DNA from: Candidatus Melainabacteria bacterium | Lineage (GTDB): Bacteria > Cyanobacteriota > Vampirovibrionia > Obscuribacterales > Obscuribacteraceae | Direction: 5' to 3' | Assembly: GCA_003151275.1 (NCBI GenBank) | Contig: PLXC01000138.1 | Location: 35,641-99,640 of the forward strand | Length of the DNA stretch: 64,000 bases | Notes under the pieces: generated by a model | Seen by the model: only the letters and a program-made list of their open reading frames with translations | Told to the model about the DNA's origin: nothing | Databases searched by the model: none | Shown here: one piece after another, positions 1 to 8,562 of the stretch | How positions within the stretch are numbered: the stretch's first letter is position 1 | Layout: each line of letters begins with the position of its first letter | Program-made: the position numbers and the translations under genes

Positions 1-323
1 CCCTTGGAAGCAAGTACGAACTGACCGACTGTCGCTACAGTGTCTCCTGCAAACGTCCAATTATTGCTTTCCTTCGGCGCCGAAATCAGTTCCAATGGGT
101 GCAGGTTTTGATTGGTAACCTTGTTGAATATTTGGGTGACGCCATCAATTGGCGTTTGCACAAACGTATGCGCGGTCGCTTGGATAAAATCGCTTGGACC
201 GTCAAGGATTCCGCGTTCGACGGTAGTGGGACTTTTGTCCTGGGGAGGCATGGGGACGGTTACTGCTGAAAGGACCGCCAGTATAGAGCGGGCGTACGCG
301 GTTGTCAGTGGTGGAATTCCCAT
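1..323 (-). CDS. Hypothetical protein, N-terminal part (runs off the left edge)
   Basis: An uninterrupted minus-strand frame starts at ATG 323 and is still open at base 1; an in-frame stop lies upstream of the ATG. The product begins with a moderately hydrophobic stretch, then reads VERGILDGPSDFIQATAHTF, followed by a segment ending NNWTFAGDTVATVGQFVLAS. I recall similar N-termini on multidomain proteins of Obscuribacterales, but that is memory. An internal Met at codon 25 (ATG 251) is an alternative start; neither has a strong ribosome binding site. Function is unknown, since the rest of the gene lies outside the window. It is divergent from the TonB-C protein that follows. Confidence 0.55.
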   Translation of the reverse strand, partial: MGIPPLTTAYARSILAVLSAVTVPMPPQDKSPTTVERGILDGPSDFIQATAHTFVQTPIDGVTQIFNKVTNQNLHPLELISAPKESNNWTFAGDTVATVGQFVLASK

Positions 324-361
324 AGTGCTATGCTGGCTGGTGTGGTCTACCAGGAGGGGTG

Positions 362-898
362 ATGGGGTTCAAATCACTTAGTTCAAGTTTTATGATTGCC
401 TCGGGGCTATTAAGCCTTGCGGCAGTCCACGTCGAAGCGCAGCCGGCCAATCCAGCAAATCGAGAATACGGGCGAACAAGTTTGATTAGAAAAACCAATG
501 TTGCCAACCCTGCCAATTCAACGCCCTCGAATTCAGCGCCTGTTCGAGAGTACGGCACACAATCGTTGATTAAGGCCAATGCAAATTCAAACGATTCTGA
601 TTACCAGACTTACGTTGATGGTTTGGAAAAGAAAATATCTAGTGTGCAAGGACCAAAGAAGTTTCTTGGACAGGTGATTGTCAATTTTACAATCAACAAA
701 AATGGCACCATCAGCAATGCTAAAGTGGCTAAATCTTCCAATATGCCACAGATAGATACAGCCGCTCTGGCTGCGGCACAAACTGCAGGTCCGTTCGGAG
801 TTATGCCTAAATCTCGAACTAAACCAATCATCGTGGAGGTAACTTTTGATGGCACCTCATCTAGTACCACGACGCACGCACTCGTGAAAAATCCATAG
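362..898 (+). CDS. Exported protein with TonB C-terminal-like domain
   Basis: The 178-residue product has an N-terminal signal peptide (about residues 1-27, cleavage near VEA-QPA). Residues about 90-165 resemble the TonB C-terminal (energy transduction) fold: FLGQVIVNFTINKNGTISNA, then an alternating strand ending PIIVEVTFDG. ATG 362 was chosen over GTG 359 because AGGAGG at 352-357 is too close to the GTG. The linker has two copies of REYGxxSLI (residues 34 and 62). There is no N-terminal membrane anchor of the usual TonB kind, and no ExbB/ExbD neighbours, so a structural or periplasmic binding role is as likely as energy transduction. Confidence 0.8.
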   Translation: MGFKSLSSSFMIASGLLSLAAVHVEAQPANPANREYGRTSLIRKTNVANPANSTPSNSAPVREYGTQSLIKANANSNDSDYQTYVDGLEKKISSVQGPKKFLGQVIVNFTINKNGTISNAKVAKSSNMPQIDTAALAAAQTAGPFGVMPKSRTKPIIVEVTFDGTSSSTTTHALVKNP

Positions 899-961
899 TA
901 AACAGGATCAGAATAAGTAGACAGAAATGCTATGCCTTCGCAAAGGCTACTGCTTCTGGGA

Positions 962-1819
962 CTAATTTAAATGTTGACGTTTTAATTCAAGATTGGCAAA
1001 ATCGTCTGCGTATTTTTGTAGTTTTTTTGCGATCGGTTCTGAGATGTTGACGGCAGCCTTTGTAACCTCGAAGGCATGATCCGGCATAGTGCCCACAGAC
1101 TCCGACTGCGCGTGCATGAGCATGTTGCACAGTAAGCAGGCAACCAAATAGGAACCATTCTGGCCCGGATGGTGCCCGTCATCATCATATAGTGGAATCT
1201 CGGGCTCTTTCTGCGTCACTTCAAGCATCAACTCCCCAGCCGGTATAACCATTGCGTTTAACTTCACACCAATGTCTCGATAGACTTTGCTTATTGCAAC
1301 TTGATCTTCTGGTTTATTTAAATCGCACCACGTCATCAATAAGACGGGGCGTGCGTGATAGGAGCGAATCCATTTGTCGAACCACACGCACCACTGGTCC
1401 ATGACTTTGGAAGACGATTCCTTCAGAGGCATCTCGCTTTGATCTTGTAAGACGACGAAATCCCATGGGCCGGCTCTCATTAAGGCGTTCTTGGTATTAT
1501 CGTCACCGGCATGTTGCCAGAGCGCGTAGCCTCCTTCGGTAGCAGAGGAAACCTGTATTTTTTTGTTTGGCTGTCGATGTAGCGCAATGCCCTCGAACAT
1601 AGCAGGCATGTCATTTGCATACGTAAAACTATTCCCGATAAACAACACGCGTAATGGTGTATCGGAAGAATTTGCGGATGCTTTTGAAGCGGTGCGCCAG
1701 TTGGCGTCAAACATCCATCCCGTAAAGGCGTAAATTAATAGCATCAGGAAGTACAGAGACTTCCTCCAGTGCGCCGCAACGGTTTCAATTTCAGTAGTTT
1801 GGTCGGGCATCTTATTCAC
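962..1819 (-). CDS. SGNH/GDSL-family hydrolase
   Basis: This 285-residue protein has an N-terminal membrane segment (about residues 21-37), then an SGNH hydrolase domain. Block I is FIGNSFTYANDMP with Ser64 as the candidate nucleophile. A block reading VVLQDQS lies near residues 122-128, and the last block is DDDGHHPGQNG, supplying the Asp/His pair near residues 213-217. The family includes esterases, acyltransferases and carbohydrate deacetylases; the substrate cannot be told from sequence. The enzyme is probably anchored in the inner membrane and faces outwards. It is convergent with the TonB-C gene. Confidence 0.8.
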   Translation of the reverse strand: MNKMPDQTTEIETVAAHWRKSLYFLMLLIYAFTGWMFDANWRTASKASANSSDTPLRVLFIGNSFTYANDMPAMFEGIALHRQPNKKIQVSSATEGGYALWQHAGDDNTKNALMRAGPWDFVVLQDQSEMPLKESSSKVMDQWCVWFDKWIRSYHARPVLLMTWCDLNKPEDQVAISKVYRDIGVKLNAMVIPAGELMLEVTQKEPEIPLYDDDGHHPGQNGSYLVACLLCNMLMHAQSESVGTMPDHAFEVTKAAVNISEPIAKKLQKYADDFANLELKRQHLN

Positions 1820-2027
1820 ATGACTAGCTATAACATACTCTACACTTCACGCGCCACCACTTGCAATACCAAAACTACGTGATAAACTTGCAATGCGCCT
1901 TCAACCCGAGCCCAATATTTCATCGTGATAAAACACAGTCCTAAGCTGCTTAAACAGGTTCTGAATCGGCAAAGATCGTGCACACTTCCCAAGGCACTAA
2001 TATTAGTGCCGGTGAACGAGACTAAGC

Positions 2028-2726
2028 ATGGACAACGATGACCTTCGACCGAAGGGCGATCTGACGTATGACCTAGCTTGGGGAGTCAAGTCAAAAGGCG
2101 AACACCGGTGGCCGGCATCAGTAGCTATTTTGGTGGCAATGGCTCTATATCTAGTTTTGCCTGACCGCTACACAATCGGTCCACCTTGGGTGATGCCAAT
2201 TCTCGAGCTATCGATACTGGTGCCACTTTCTATAAGCGTGCCACGTCGAGTTGCGCATGAGGGGCGTGTGCAACAGGTCTTAGCTATAGCTATGATAGCT
2301 ATTGTCAACGTGGCAAATCTTGCTTCGCTTGTGTTGCTTGTGAATATGCTGCTCTATCATGGCAAGCAGGTGACAGGACCAGAACTTATTTACTCTTCGT
2401 TAGGCATCTGGCTAACAAACGTACTCGTCTTTGCGCTCTGGTATTGGGAAATAGACCGAGGCGGACCCGATCGACGGGCGCGGGAAACTCGCTCGGCGCC
2501 TGATTTTCTATTTCCACAAATGTCTACACCTGGCTGCGCTCGAATGGATTGGGCGCCAGTATTCATTGACTATCTGTATGTTGCATTTACAAATGCCACC
2601 GCGTTCAGCCCCACTGACGTAATGCCGCTCACCCACTTAGCTAAAATGTTGATGTTGGTACAGTCTGCCATTTCCTTGTTAACGATCACCCTGGTGGCAG
2701 CGCGGGCCGTTAATATTCTGAGCTGA
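2028..2726 (+). CDS. Multi-pass membrane protein
   Basis: A 232-residue product with about five hydrophobic segments (roughly 29-48, 52-70, 87-110, 121-142 and 205-230). The sequence NATAFSPTDVMPLTHLAKML before the last helix is a distinctive block that I associate with a family of small bacterial integral membrane proteins of unknown function, some of which look like one-pore-loop channels. The N-terminus is cytosolic in appearance (MDNDDLRPKG). It starts at ATG 2028 with only a weak purine-rich site upstream. Convergent with the next gene (15-base gap). Function not assigned. Confidence 0.75.
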   Translation: MDNDDLRPKGDLTYDLAWGVKSKGEHRWPASVAILVAMALYLVLPDRYTIGPPWVMPILELSILVPLSISVPRRVAHEGRVQQVLAIAMIAIVNVANLASLVLLVNMLLYHGKQVTGPELIYSSLGIWLTNVLVFALWYWEIDRGGPDRRARETRSAPDFLFPQMSTPGCARMDWAPVFIDYLYVAFTNATAFSPTDVMPLTHLAKMLMLVQSAISLLTITLVAARAVNILS

Positions 2727-2741
2727 GCTCAAATACAAATT

Positions 2742-4001
2742 CTAAATTCTTTCGCCAAATGTTTTGCGAGGCGGACTAATATTCTCAGTGGAACCTCCCA
2801 TTAGGCTGGCCACTGTCTCTGGCGTAGTCAGGTTCTCCATAACAGACTGACTGCAGCGATACAGCACCGCATTGCGGGTGAGAATGGCACTGTTATAGTT
2901 GTTAATCGACATGCCAATCTCCTGGTTCAACCTCTCAAATCGGCTCTCAAAGCAGCGATCAAGGTAAACCTCTTTGAGCAGTTTCTTCTCTTCTGGGCCG
3001 CCTGTGCAGGCAACAAAAAGGAATTCGGCTGTCTGCGCAGCTGGTGAAGCCAAAGTAGGAGAAAAGGCGATGATACTCATAGTAGTATTGACGAACTTAG
3101 CGGCCGCTCTAGAGAAATTGCTGATGTGATTAAAGCGATGCAGTCGCGCTTCAATCGATTTGACTACGCTATCGTCACTAAGACAGCAGGCCAGCATTGC
3201 ACGAGATTTATTTCTGACTGACAGGACGTCCAAGGGATCGCGTTCAAAATTGATGTCCGCCGCTGTTTGCTGCTGAGACCATGCAATCATTGACTCTAAA
3301 GTGTGGTCAGCTTCTTCTTTTCCTACAAGTGGAATCATCTCTTGAAGCCCATTCTCGATCGCTTGGGACTTTCTTTGCTCATCACTCAACCCTAAACCAG
3401 TAGCCACTTCCATTAGTGCGCAGGTCAATTGAATATGTGCTGAATCGAGTTTTCTTTGTCGAACAAATTCGATCGCAGCGCGGCTTTTTAGCTTTAGCTT
3501 TTCTTCCAGGATGACATCAGCCCCTTCGCTCGATGACTCGAACCCCTGGTAAGAAGTCATAAACTCAAGCATGTCTTTTGATCGGCCGAGAAAGCGCGTC
3601 CACTTTTTGTTGTGGAAATGCGCTTTGCTGTCTAGTTCGTCTTTAGCTGCGTCTTTAGAGACCGCCACCTGGATAAGGCGATCCATTAGCTGACTGGGAT
3701 TGGGAGTCTTATCGGGTTCAGCAATGCTAACAAATCCGTGGAGTTCCGATTGTGCCGGAAGAATGGAATGAGTTTCAAAAGGATTGGCGTTGAGCACTGG
3801 CAAAGCAATTTGCGGTGCCTCGCGAAATAACGGAGTTTCCAAAGCTGTTTTGCTTTCAAGAGCCTTAGCCGACCCGAGGTCCGACTTTGAGCCTAGGTCG
3901 ACATCGGCATTCGCAGGGAGGGTTAGCTGAAAACTGTACGCTAAGAGAATTGTTAAGTAGGGACTAAAACGCCGTTGCCATGCGATCTCTCGAGATATCA
4001 T
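2742..4001 (-). CDS. Exported hypothetical protein
   Basis: A 419-residue protein with a signal peptide (about residues 1-32, ending PANA-DVD) and a mostly helical soluble body. I recognise no domain. A low-complexity stretch rich in Ser, Lys and Leu (residues 34-56) follows the signal peptide; cysteines are few and the C-terminus is basic. The start is well supported: AGGAGG precedes ATG 4001 with a spacing of 5-6. The gene has typical codon use for the region and stands alone between a convergent and a co-directional neighbour. Confidence 0.7.
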   Translation of the reverse strand: MISREIAWQRRFSPYLTILLAYSFQLTLPANADVDLGSKSDLGSAKALESKTALETPLFREAPQIALPVLNANPFETHSILPAQSELHGFVSIAEPDKTPNPSQLMDRLIQVAVSKDAAKDELDSKAHFHNKKWTRFLGRSKDMLEFMTSYQGFESSSEGADVILEEKLKLKSRAAIEFVRQRKLDSAHIQLTCALMEVATGLGLSDEQRKSQAIENGLQEMIPLVGKEEADHTLESMIAWSQQQTAADINFERDPLDVLSVRNKSRAMLACCLSDDSVVKSIEARLHRFNHISNFSRAAAKFVNTTMSIIAFSPTLASPAAQTAEFLFVACTGGPEEKKLLKEVYLDRCFESRFERLNQEIGMSINNYNSAILTRNAVLYRCSQSVMENLTTPETVASLMGGSTENISPPRKTFGERI

Positions 4002-4137
4002 CAGCGCCTCCTGGCATAACGAGCATTAATTTGAAACTAGTAAAGCCGCGTAGAGTCTCAGTCCTTTTGTTGCATTATATTCGCGAATCGGAATTTGTAC
4101 ACCGGGTGACAACTGAATAAACCTTGACCGTCATCGA

Positions 4138-4171
4138 AAAGAATCGACTGCAGTGTGTACTGCAGTCGATT
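4138..4171 (-). terminator. Rho-independent terminator of the exported protein gene at 4259-4879
   Basis: AATCGACTGCAG (4142-4153) and CTGCAGTCGATT (4160-4171) form a perfect 12-bp stem with loop TGTGTA. Read on the minus strand the stem is followed by C and TTTT (4137-4140 region). It lies about 90 bases past the stop at 4259. Confidence 0.75.
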
Positions 4172-4258
4172 TCACTCACGAAACAAGAGGGTGAATTAAG
4201 TGGCCGAAACAAATGGCTGTTGAGCATTTTGCGGTCATTTGCCCAGATGCCATTCGTA

Positions 4259-4879
4259 TTAGTCTACGCGCAGACCAATTTTCGCTTTGCGAGAGTTCGT
4301 ATCAGCAATGTCGTGCGCCATAAGTGATTGCACGTCAGCGAACTTTCTCTCAATTTCGCGAATTGTTGACTTGCTGTATGTGAGGTTACTTTTCCGTTTT
4401 ACTTCCAGGTTTGCGACGTATCCTAGTTTTTCACGCAGCAATTTGGCTTGATTATTTGTCAATCGACCCGCTGCATACTCGTCGCTGATTTTCTGATCAA
4501 GCTGTGCCCGTCGATAAGCATAATCGTCGTTAAAGTAGATCATTTGACCATTGATAACCATAAAACGCTGCGGCAAAATAGTAGGGAAGCTCGAAAAGGT
4601 TAACAGCCGTCCTGTTCCGTCAACGGTTGCCAGCACTTTGCCTGAACTCTGGTCAATAATATAGTTACCCGCGGGGACTGACATGCCGACACTGTACTGT
4701 CCTACGATAACACCACTAGCAGGATTGACCACGCTGTATGTGACGCCACCAGGAAGCACCAAGTTCGGTGCAGTCGTCTCAACTGTGGTTTGAGTTGTAG
4801 TCTCAGTAACATTTTGTGCTAGTACCGTCGAAGCGCAGATCGCCAACGAAGCAGCAAGCATAGGTGCCAAAAATTTCAT
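4259..4879 (-). CDS. Exported hypothetical protein with helical C-terminus
   Basis: The start is set at ATG 4879, not further upstream, because GAGGAG (4885-4890) lies just before it and the product then opens with a clean signal peptide (MKFLAPMLAASLAICAS, cleavage after VLA-Q). The 206-residue protein has a Thr-rich linker, a beta-rich central part (about 45-125: LPGGVTYSVVNPASGVIVGQ and following, where a phrase on a stored value repeats with Gly turns) and a charged helical tail of the type YAAGRLTNNQAKLLREKL, seen in many small exported proteins of cyanobacteria-related bacteria. No enzymatic motif. Probably a cell-envelope protein. Confidence 0.75.
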   Translation of the reverse strand: MKFLAPMLAASLAICASTVLAQNVTETTTQTTVETTAPNLVLPGGVTYSVVNPASGVIVGQYSVGMSVPAGNYIIDQSSGKVLATVDGTGRLLTFSSFPTILPQRFMVINGQMIYFNDDYAYRRAQLDQKISDEYAAGRLTNNQAKLLREKLGYVANLEVKRKSNLTYSKSTIREIERKFADVQSLMAHDIADTNSRKAKIGLRVD

Positions 4880-4994
4880 ATAATTCTCCTCTACGCCAAC
4901 TCTGGCGAACTGGATTGAGGACGTGGTTGAGCGTATATGGTTCCTGTTGCTTGTTACAGGCAACGAACTCGGACGCGGGGTCAGATTTCGTTGT

Positions 4995-5028
4995 AAAAAG
5001 GTCCGGCGCGCAAATTGCACCGGACCTT
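4995..5028 (-). terminator. Rho-independent terminator of the 5052-5408 gene
   Basis: AAGGTCCGG (4998-5006) pairs perfectly with CCGGACCTT (5020-5028). On the minus strand the stem is followed by TTTTT (4995-4999). It starts about 24 bases after the stop codon at 5052. Confidence 0.85.
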
Positions 5029-5051
5029 CTAACTTTCTCGATAACCAAGGC

Positions 5052-5408
5052 TTAGTGGTCGCGTTTAATTTGATTGCTCACATGATTCTCTTCTCTATTT
5101 AACTTCGCTTGTTGGCCTTGCGTGATGTATCCACCATTGCGTTGAGACATCCGCTGTTGTTGCCTGCGAATATGTTTATCTTCCTGTTTGAGCTGTCCAT
5201 AGTGACCGTCGAGGTTGCCCCTGTTGTTATTGATTCGACGATTCAAATTGTTAGAACGGTCGAGTACCTCTGATCTTCTTGGATGGTTGTTATCAAATCG
5301 TTGTTCGCGATTTTGATGCCATCCGTTTCCTGCAAAGCTTGGTGCGTTTGCTGAAACCAGGATTGCTCCTAATATTGCCAGGCTGGCAAACATCGATTTA
5401 GTCTTCAT
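5052..5408 (-). CDS. Small exported Asn/Arg/Gln-rich protein
   Basis: 118 residues. A signal peptide (about 1-26, ending PSFA-GNG) is followed by a polar helical protein: NNHPRRSEVLDRSNNLNRRI, then a Gly-Asn spacer, then QLKQEDKHIRRQQQRMSQRN and GYITQGQQAKLNREENHVSN. I recall that this HPRRSEV...YITxGQxxxLNxEEN pattern occurs in short exported proteins of several phyla, with no known activity. The start has a GGAGAAGA site upstream. The gene has its own terminator and so is probably monocistronic. Confidence 0.75.
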   Translation of the reverse strand: MKTKSMFASLAILGAILVSANAPSFAGNGWHQNREQRFDNNHPRRSEVLDRSNNLNRRINNNRGNLDGHYGQLKQEDKHIRRQQQRMSQRNGGYITQGQQAKLNREENHVSNQIKRDH

Positions 5409-5778
5409 ATTCTGTCTTCTCCAGTAGTTGCGTCAAATTTTCGGTCGCCACAAGCAGCTTACTGCTAAGGATGTGGAGTTTCTGTGATCTTGCCGTCACA
5501 ATTCATGTAGCCCGTATCGCCCAACTGGCCGTGATCTCTGAATTTTTACGAAATTGAACGAGTTTACATTGAACTTTTTTGTCGAAGTGAACGTAATGGC
5601 CTTTCAATACCCCTTATTTGGTCAGATACCCTATTAATAGTCTGGCGTTCAAAATTCAAATAAGTTGCTTGAGAAGAAGGATATTAACATCGAACCTCAC
5701 ATCATAGACTGTCAAGCAAATTCCCGAAGCTCATCAATTGCCATTAGAAGCACCATTTCCGGTAGGTGTTTGCACAAA

Positions 5779-6345
5779 ATGGCTTTTCAAAACAGTTTTT
5801 GGATACGGAGCGATTCAAGAACGCTAAGCCAAGGTCGAAAAGCAGCCTTATTCGAAATTTGCATGACTCTTTTGGACACTTGTTTGAATTACCTTGAAGG
5901 CAAATATGTCACGGAGCAGTCACGAATTGCGCCAATCCACGACGTTACAACCGATCGGCGCTTGCAGTGGTTCTGGACACAGAATGCAAATCGGATGAGT
6001 GAACTTGCAATCACTACAGAAGATGTTCAATCACTTATAGAATTTTGCGAATCCACCAATGATGATCTTGTGATATCAATTTCGGATGCAGATTCTCGGT
6101 ATCAAAAGGAAATAAAAAACAGCTCGATCTTGGTTAAGCGACATCCTGGTGATCCCGGTCCAGGTCCAGCACGCGATGAACCCAACTCCGGCCCTGACGG
6201 ACCAGATTCGGGACCTGACGGACCAGATTCAGATCCATCAGGCAGGGATCCGCATCCTACTCCTGTTCCTTTGAGTCCAAAACCATTTAAAAGGGACACA
6301 TCTGTTGTAATGCCGCTACCCACTTCGGATGACGAAGAGAGTTAA
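5779..6345 (+). CDS. Hypothetical protein with Pro/Gly/Asp-rich tail
   Basis: About 188 residues from ATG 5779 (weak GGTAGG site); the frame is open back to a TTG at 5665, so the start is uncertain. Residues 1-110 look like a soluble helical domain (a run ALFEICMTLLDTCLNYLEGK and later LIEFCESTNDDLVISISDAD). Then comes a low-complexity tail made of GPDGPDS-type repeats at about 6190-6240, encoded by an imperfect 15-base DNA repeat (GACGGACCAGATTCG). The tail suggests an extended linker. I do not recognise the family, and base composition is lower in GC than neighbours. Confidence 0.5.
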   Translation: MAFQNSFWIRSDSRTLSQGRKAALFEICMTLLDTCLNYLEGKYVTEQSRIAPIHDVTTDRRLQWFWTQNANRMSELAITTEDVQSLIEFCESTNDDLVISISDADSRYQKEIKNSSILVKRHPGDPGPGPARDEPNSGPDGPDSGPDGPDSDPSGRDPHPTPVPLSPKPFKRDTSVVMPLPTSDDEES

Positions 6346-6616
6346 GTGTATGCTTTGTACCGCCTGTTAGGAAACAATTCGAAACAATGGTACCAAATAT
6401 GGTGTTCACAAAACCTACACAAACAGCAATACGGTATTCCTAAGATCGGCACAGAATCAAGTTCTCTGAACTATTTATTGTTTTGGAAAAGTAAGACGAT
6501 TGTCAGTCCTTACACAAAACGTTAGCTGTTTACACTGAACTAACTTTGCACTGCATTCTCTTAACGCACGTTGATTACTATGAATTCATCGACTAAATTC
6601 TTGGAGGGATTGTGGA

Positions 6617-6904
6617 ATGAAAAAATTAATCGCGTTGAGTATTGCTGCTACTTTCATAAGCGGTGTGTTCGCTTCTTCTTTGCCTAGCTTTGCTGCGAAT
6701 AAGGAAGAAAAAAGCGGCGCCAAGCAAGAAGCTAAAGGCGTAAAAACTGAAGCCAAGGCTGCAGAAACTAAAGCCGAAGGCAAAGTGAAGAAAGCAGACA
6801 AATTGGAAAAGAAAGGCGAAAAGTTAGTCTCGAAAGGCGCTGCCAAGGAAGCTAAAGGCGAAGCCAAAGAGTCTAAGAAAGTAGAGAATAAACTCGCTAA
6901 GTAA
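6617..6904 (+). CDS. Small exported Lys/Ala/Glu-rich protein
   Basis: 95 residues with a classical signal peptide (about 1-26, SLPSFA-ANK), then an almost pure Lys/Ala/Glu/Gly helix built of loose repeats KxEAKxxExKAEGK. GGAGGG at 6603-6608 gives a good start. The mature part would be a highly charged amphipathic helix in the periplasm or outside, possibly binding polyanions (lipopolysaccharide, nucleic acid). That is a guess from composition; no domain is recognisable. It has its own terminator and a long AT-rich upstream region. Confidence 0.75.
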   Translation: MKKLIALSIAATFISGVFASSLPSFAANKEEKSGAKQEAKGVKTEAKAAETKAEGKVKKADKLEKKGEKLVSKGAAKEAKGEAKESKKVENKLAK

Positions 6905-6928
6905 CTCTCGCTAAATAACAAAACTACG

Positions 6929-6966
6929 CCGCTCAGGGACTATGTCCGTGAGCGGTTTGTTTTTCT
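6929..6966 (+). terminator. Rho-independent terminator
   Basis: CCGCTCAGGGAC (6929-6940), loop TAT, then GTCCGTGAGCGG (6944-6955): 12 pairs with one mismatch, followed by TTTGTTTTT. It ends the Lys/Ala/Glu-rich protein gene 25 bases after its stop. Confidence 0.85.
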
Positions 6967-7110
6967 GGTTAGATTCGGACTAGAAAACCTCACTCAAATC
7001 TCACGCTATGACAGTTAGTCTGTTTTCGTGGATGTGCAGGGTCGCACACTCAAGCAAAGTCTCTTTAGTACTGCTTGCTCGCATTGCGGGTGAACAATCA
7101 CGTGTCAAAT

Positions 7111-7260
7111 ATGGAGAAATCGCCAATGGTCAGAATTAAAGACGGAACCACAAGCCAAGCGACGAACAAAAACATGGATTTAGAGACGGCCCAGAATTAC
7201 GAGAGTCCAAACTATTTGGATCTTCTTTGGTACTTGGAACTAATGATGCAAGCTCATTAG
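7111..7260 (+). CDS. Possible small protein (doubtful)
   Basis: A 49-codon frame from ATG 7111, open back to TTG 7075. The product (MEKSPMVRIKDGTTSQ..., ending LLWYLELMMQAH) is not a translated shadow except over its last 21 bases, where it overlaps the 3' end of the opposite gene. There is no clear ribosome binding site and no recognised family. Confidence 0.22.
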   Translation: MEKSPMVRIKDGTTSQATNKNMDLETAQNYESPNYLDLLWYLELMMQAH

Positions 7261-8352
7261 ACCAATCACTACTTCCAAAAGGATCAAAATGATCACTGTC
7301 AGTTCAAGATACAGGGCGCGAGTGTCTTGGGCTTCGTCAGCAGCGTATCTGTATATTTCGCCAATCGTGTTGAGCTTGCTGTCAATTTGTTGCTCCCAAT
7401 CGGGCAGTCCGAGTCGCAGCGCTATACCGCGATATAAACGGGCATAGAAAGCGTTGCCGATAATCTTCAAGGCGTTGCTAGCTCGCTCAGTTAACTCGCG
7501 AATATCTACCAATAGATAACGCAAGCGTTCTGCTTTTCGCTCAACAATGTGTCGACCGAAAATACCTGCGAAGTTTGGTTTGCGCAGACGCATTTTGTAG
7601 ATATCATCGAGATGGGCATCAAGCTGACTATCATACGTTCTCAACTCCACAAGCTGGGTGTTGGCGAATTCGAGAATGCTCTCGACAGCGTCAGCGCCTT
7701 CACGCGTATCAAAGACAAATGCAGTATCCCAATGTATGACTGTCAAATCATCTTCGAAGTAGCTGAAAAATACACTGAGTGCTTCCTGTTGTTCGCTTGG
7801 ACTGACAGTTCGCGACTCACATAACATCAGACTGGCAACTGCAGCTTTGTATTGGTCTAGCAGGGCAGTTGCGTTCGTTGCCTCTTGGAATTTCTCAACC
7901 TCAAAGACAAAATAGTCTTCCATGAGCGCGTTGTGGGGTTTGGTGAGCGCATTTGAAAGTTCCAATGATAGTCTCTCAAGAATGCGCCTGGCTTCAATTT
8001 CGAACGATTCTGATAGACGTATCTTTCGGGTTAGTTCTGAAAATGCAATCCAGCTACCAGAGAACGGGACGGTGAATCTAATTGCTACTGTACCGTAGTC
8101 ATAAAGTTTGATCTGGGCTTTGGCTTGCATTGCGTCAATGGTCGCATCTGGCAGACTGGCGACTATTGGAGGTACCGCAAATTCTATGTAACCTGGCGAA
8201 GCGGCAGCGCGCAAATCCAGCCTGGCTCGCTGTGGATCCTGACCGGCGACACTTGTAAGTTTGGTGAGGTCGATCGTGTCTGCGATGTCAAATACAAAGT
8301 AAGAATGACAGGCGCCTTTCTCGATGTCAGGTGGGGTGCTTTCCTGTCTCAT
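7240..8352 (-). CDS. RMD1/DUF155-like protein with C-terminal membrane anchor
   Basis: 370 residues from ATG 8352 (open back to GTG 8400; the ATG is preferred though its site is weak). The N-terminal half contains YDYGTVAIRFTVP, matching the family's phrase in which the protein has its G-V-V strand. The C-terminal half has AFVFDTREGADAVESILEF, then FYARLYRGIALRLGLPDWEQ, a DTR turn, and a single hydrophobic helix (LTVIILILLEVVIGLM) at the very end. This order (beta domain, long helices, DWE...KL segment, C-terminal helix) is what I remember of RMD1/DUF155 proteins, named from yeast Rmd1 and mitochondrial Rmnd1. The bacterial role is unknown. Confidence 0.65.
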   Translation of the reverse strand: MRQESTPPDIEKGACHSYFVFDIADTIDLTKLTSVAGQDPQRARLDLRAAASPGYIEFAVPPIVASLPDATIDAMQAKAQIKLYDYGTVAIRFTVPFSGSWIAFSELTRKIRLSESFEIEARRILERLSLELSNALTKPHNALMEDYFVFEVEKFQEATNATALLDQYKAAVASLMLCESRTVSPSEQQEALSVFFSYFEDDLTVIHWDTAFVFDTREGADAVESILEFANTQLVELRTYDSQLDAHLDDIYKMRLRKPNFAGIFGRHIVERKAERLRYLLVDIRELTERASNALKIIGNAFYARLYRGIALRLGLPDWEQQIDSKLNTIGEIYRYAADEAQDTRALYLELTVIILILLEVVIGLMSLHH

Positions 8353-8562
8353 TGCTGTTTCTCGTCTTGCAAAATTGTGATGTGGTGCCACCACAAACAC
8401 CGTTTTCGACCTGCCAGCTTAACACGAATTTCCTTCCACTGCCTCCAAAGAGGGCAAGGAGGCGCTTGCACGAGAGTTTTTGCATCTCCTGGAAACAAGG
8501 GAAATTCAAAAATGGGCGGAGTTACAATGGAGAGGATAATCGAGTCACACATCTACAGTTGG

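Noticed and set aside
1480..1710. 76-codon frame within the SGNH hydrolase gene
   Set aside because: Out-of-frame shadow of a gene with intact catalytic blocks.
4880..5020. N-terminal extension of the exported protein at 4259-4879
   Set aside because: A GAGGAG site and signal peptide fix the start at 4879; the extension crosses the terminator of the upstream gene.
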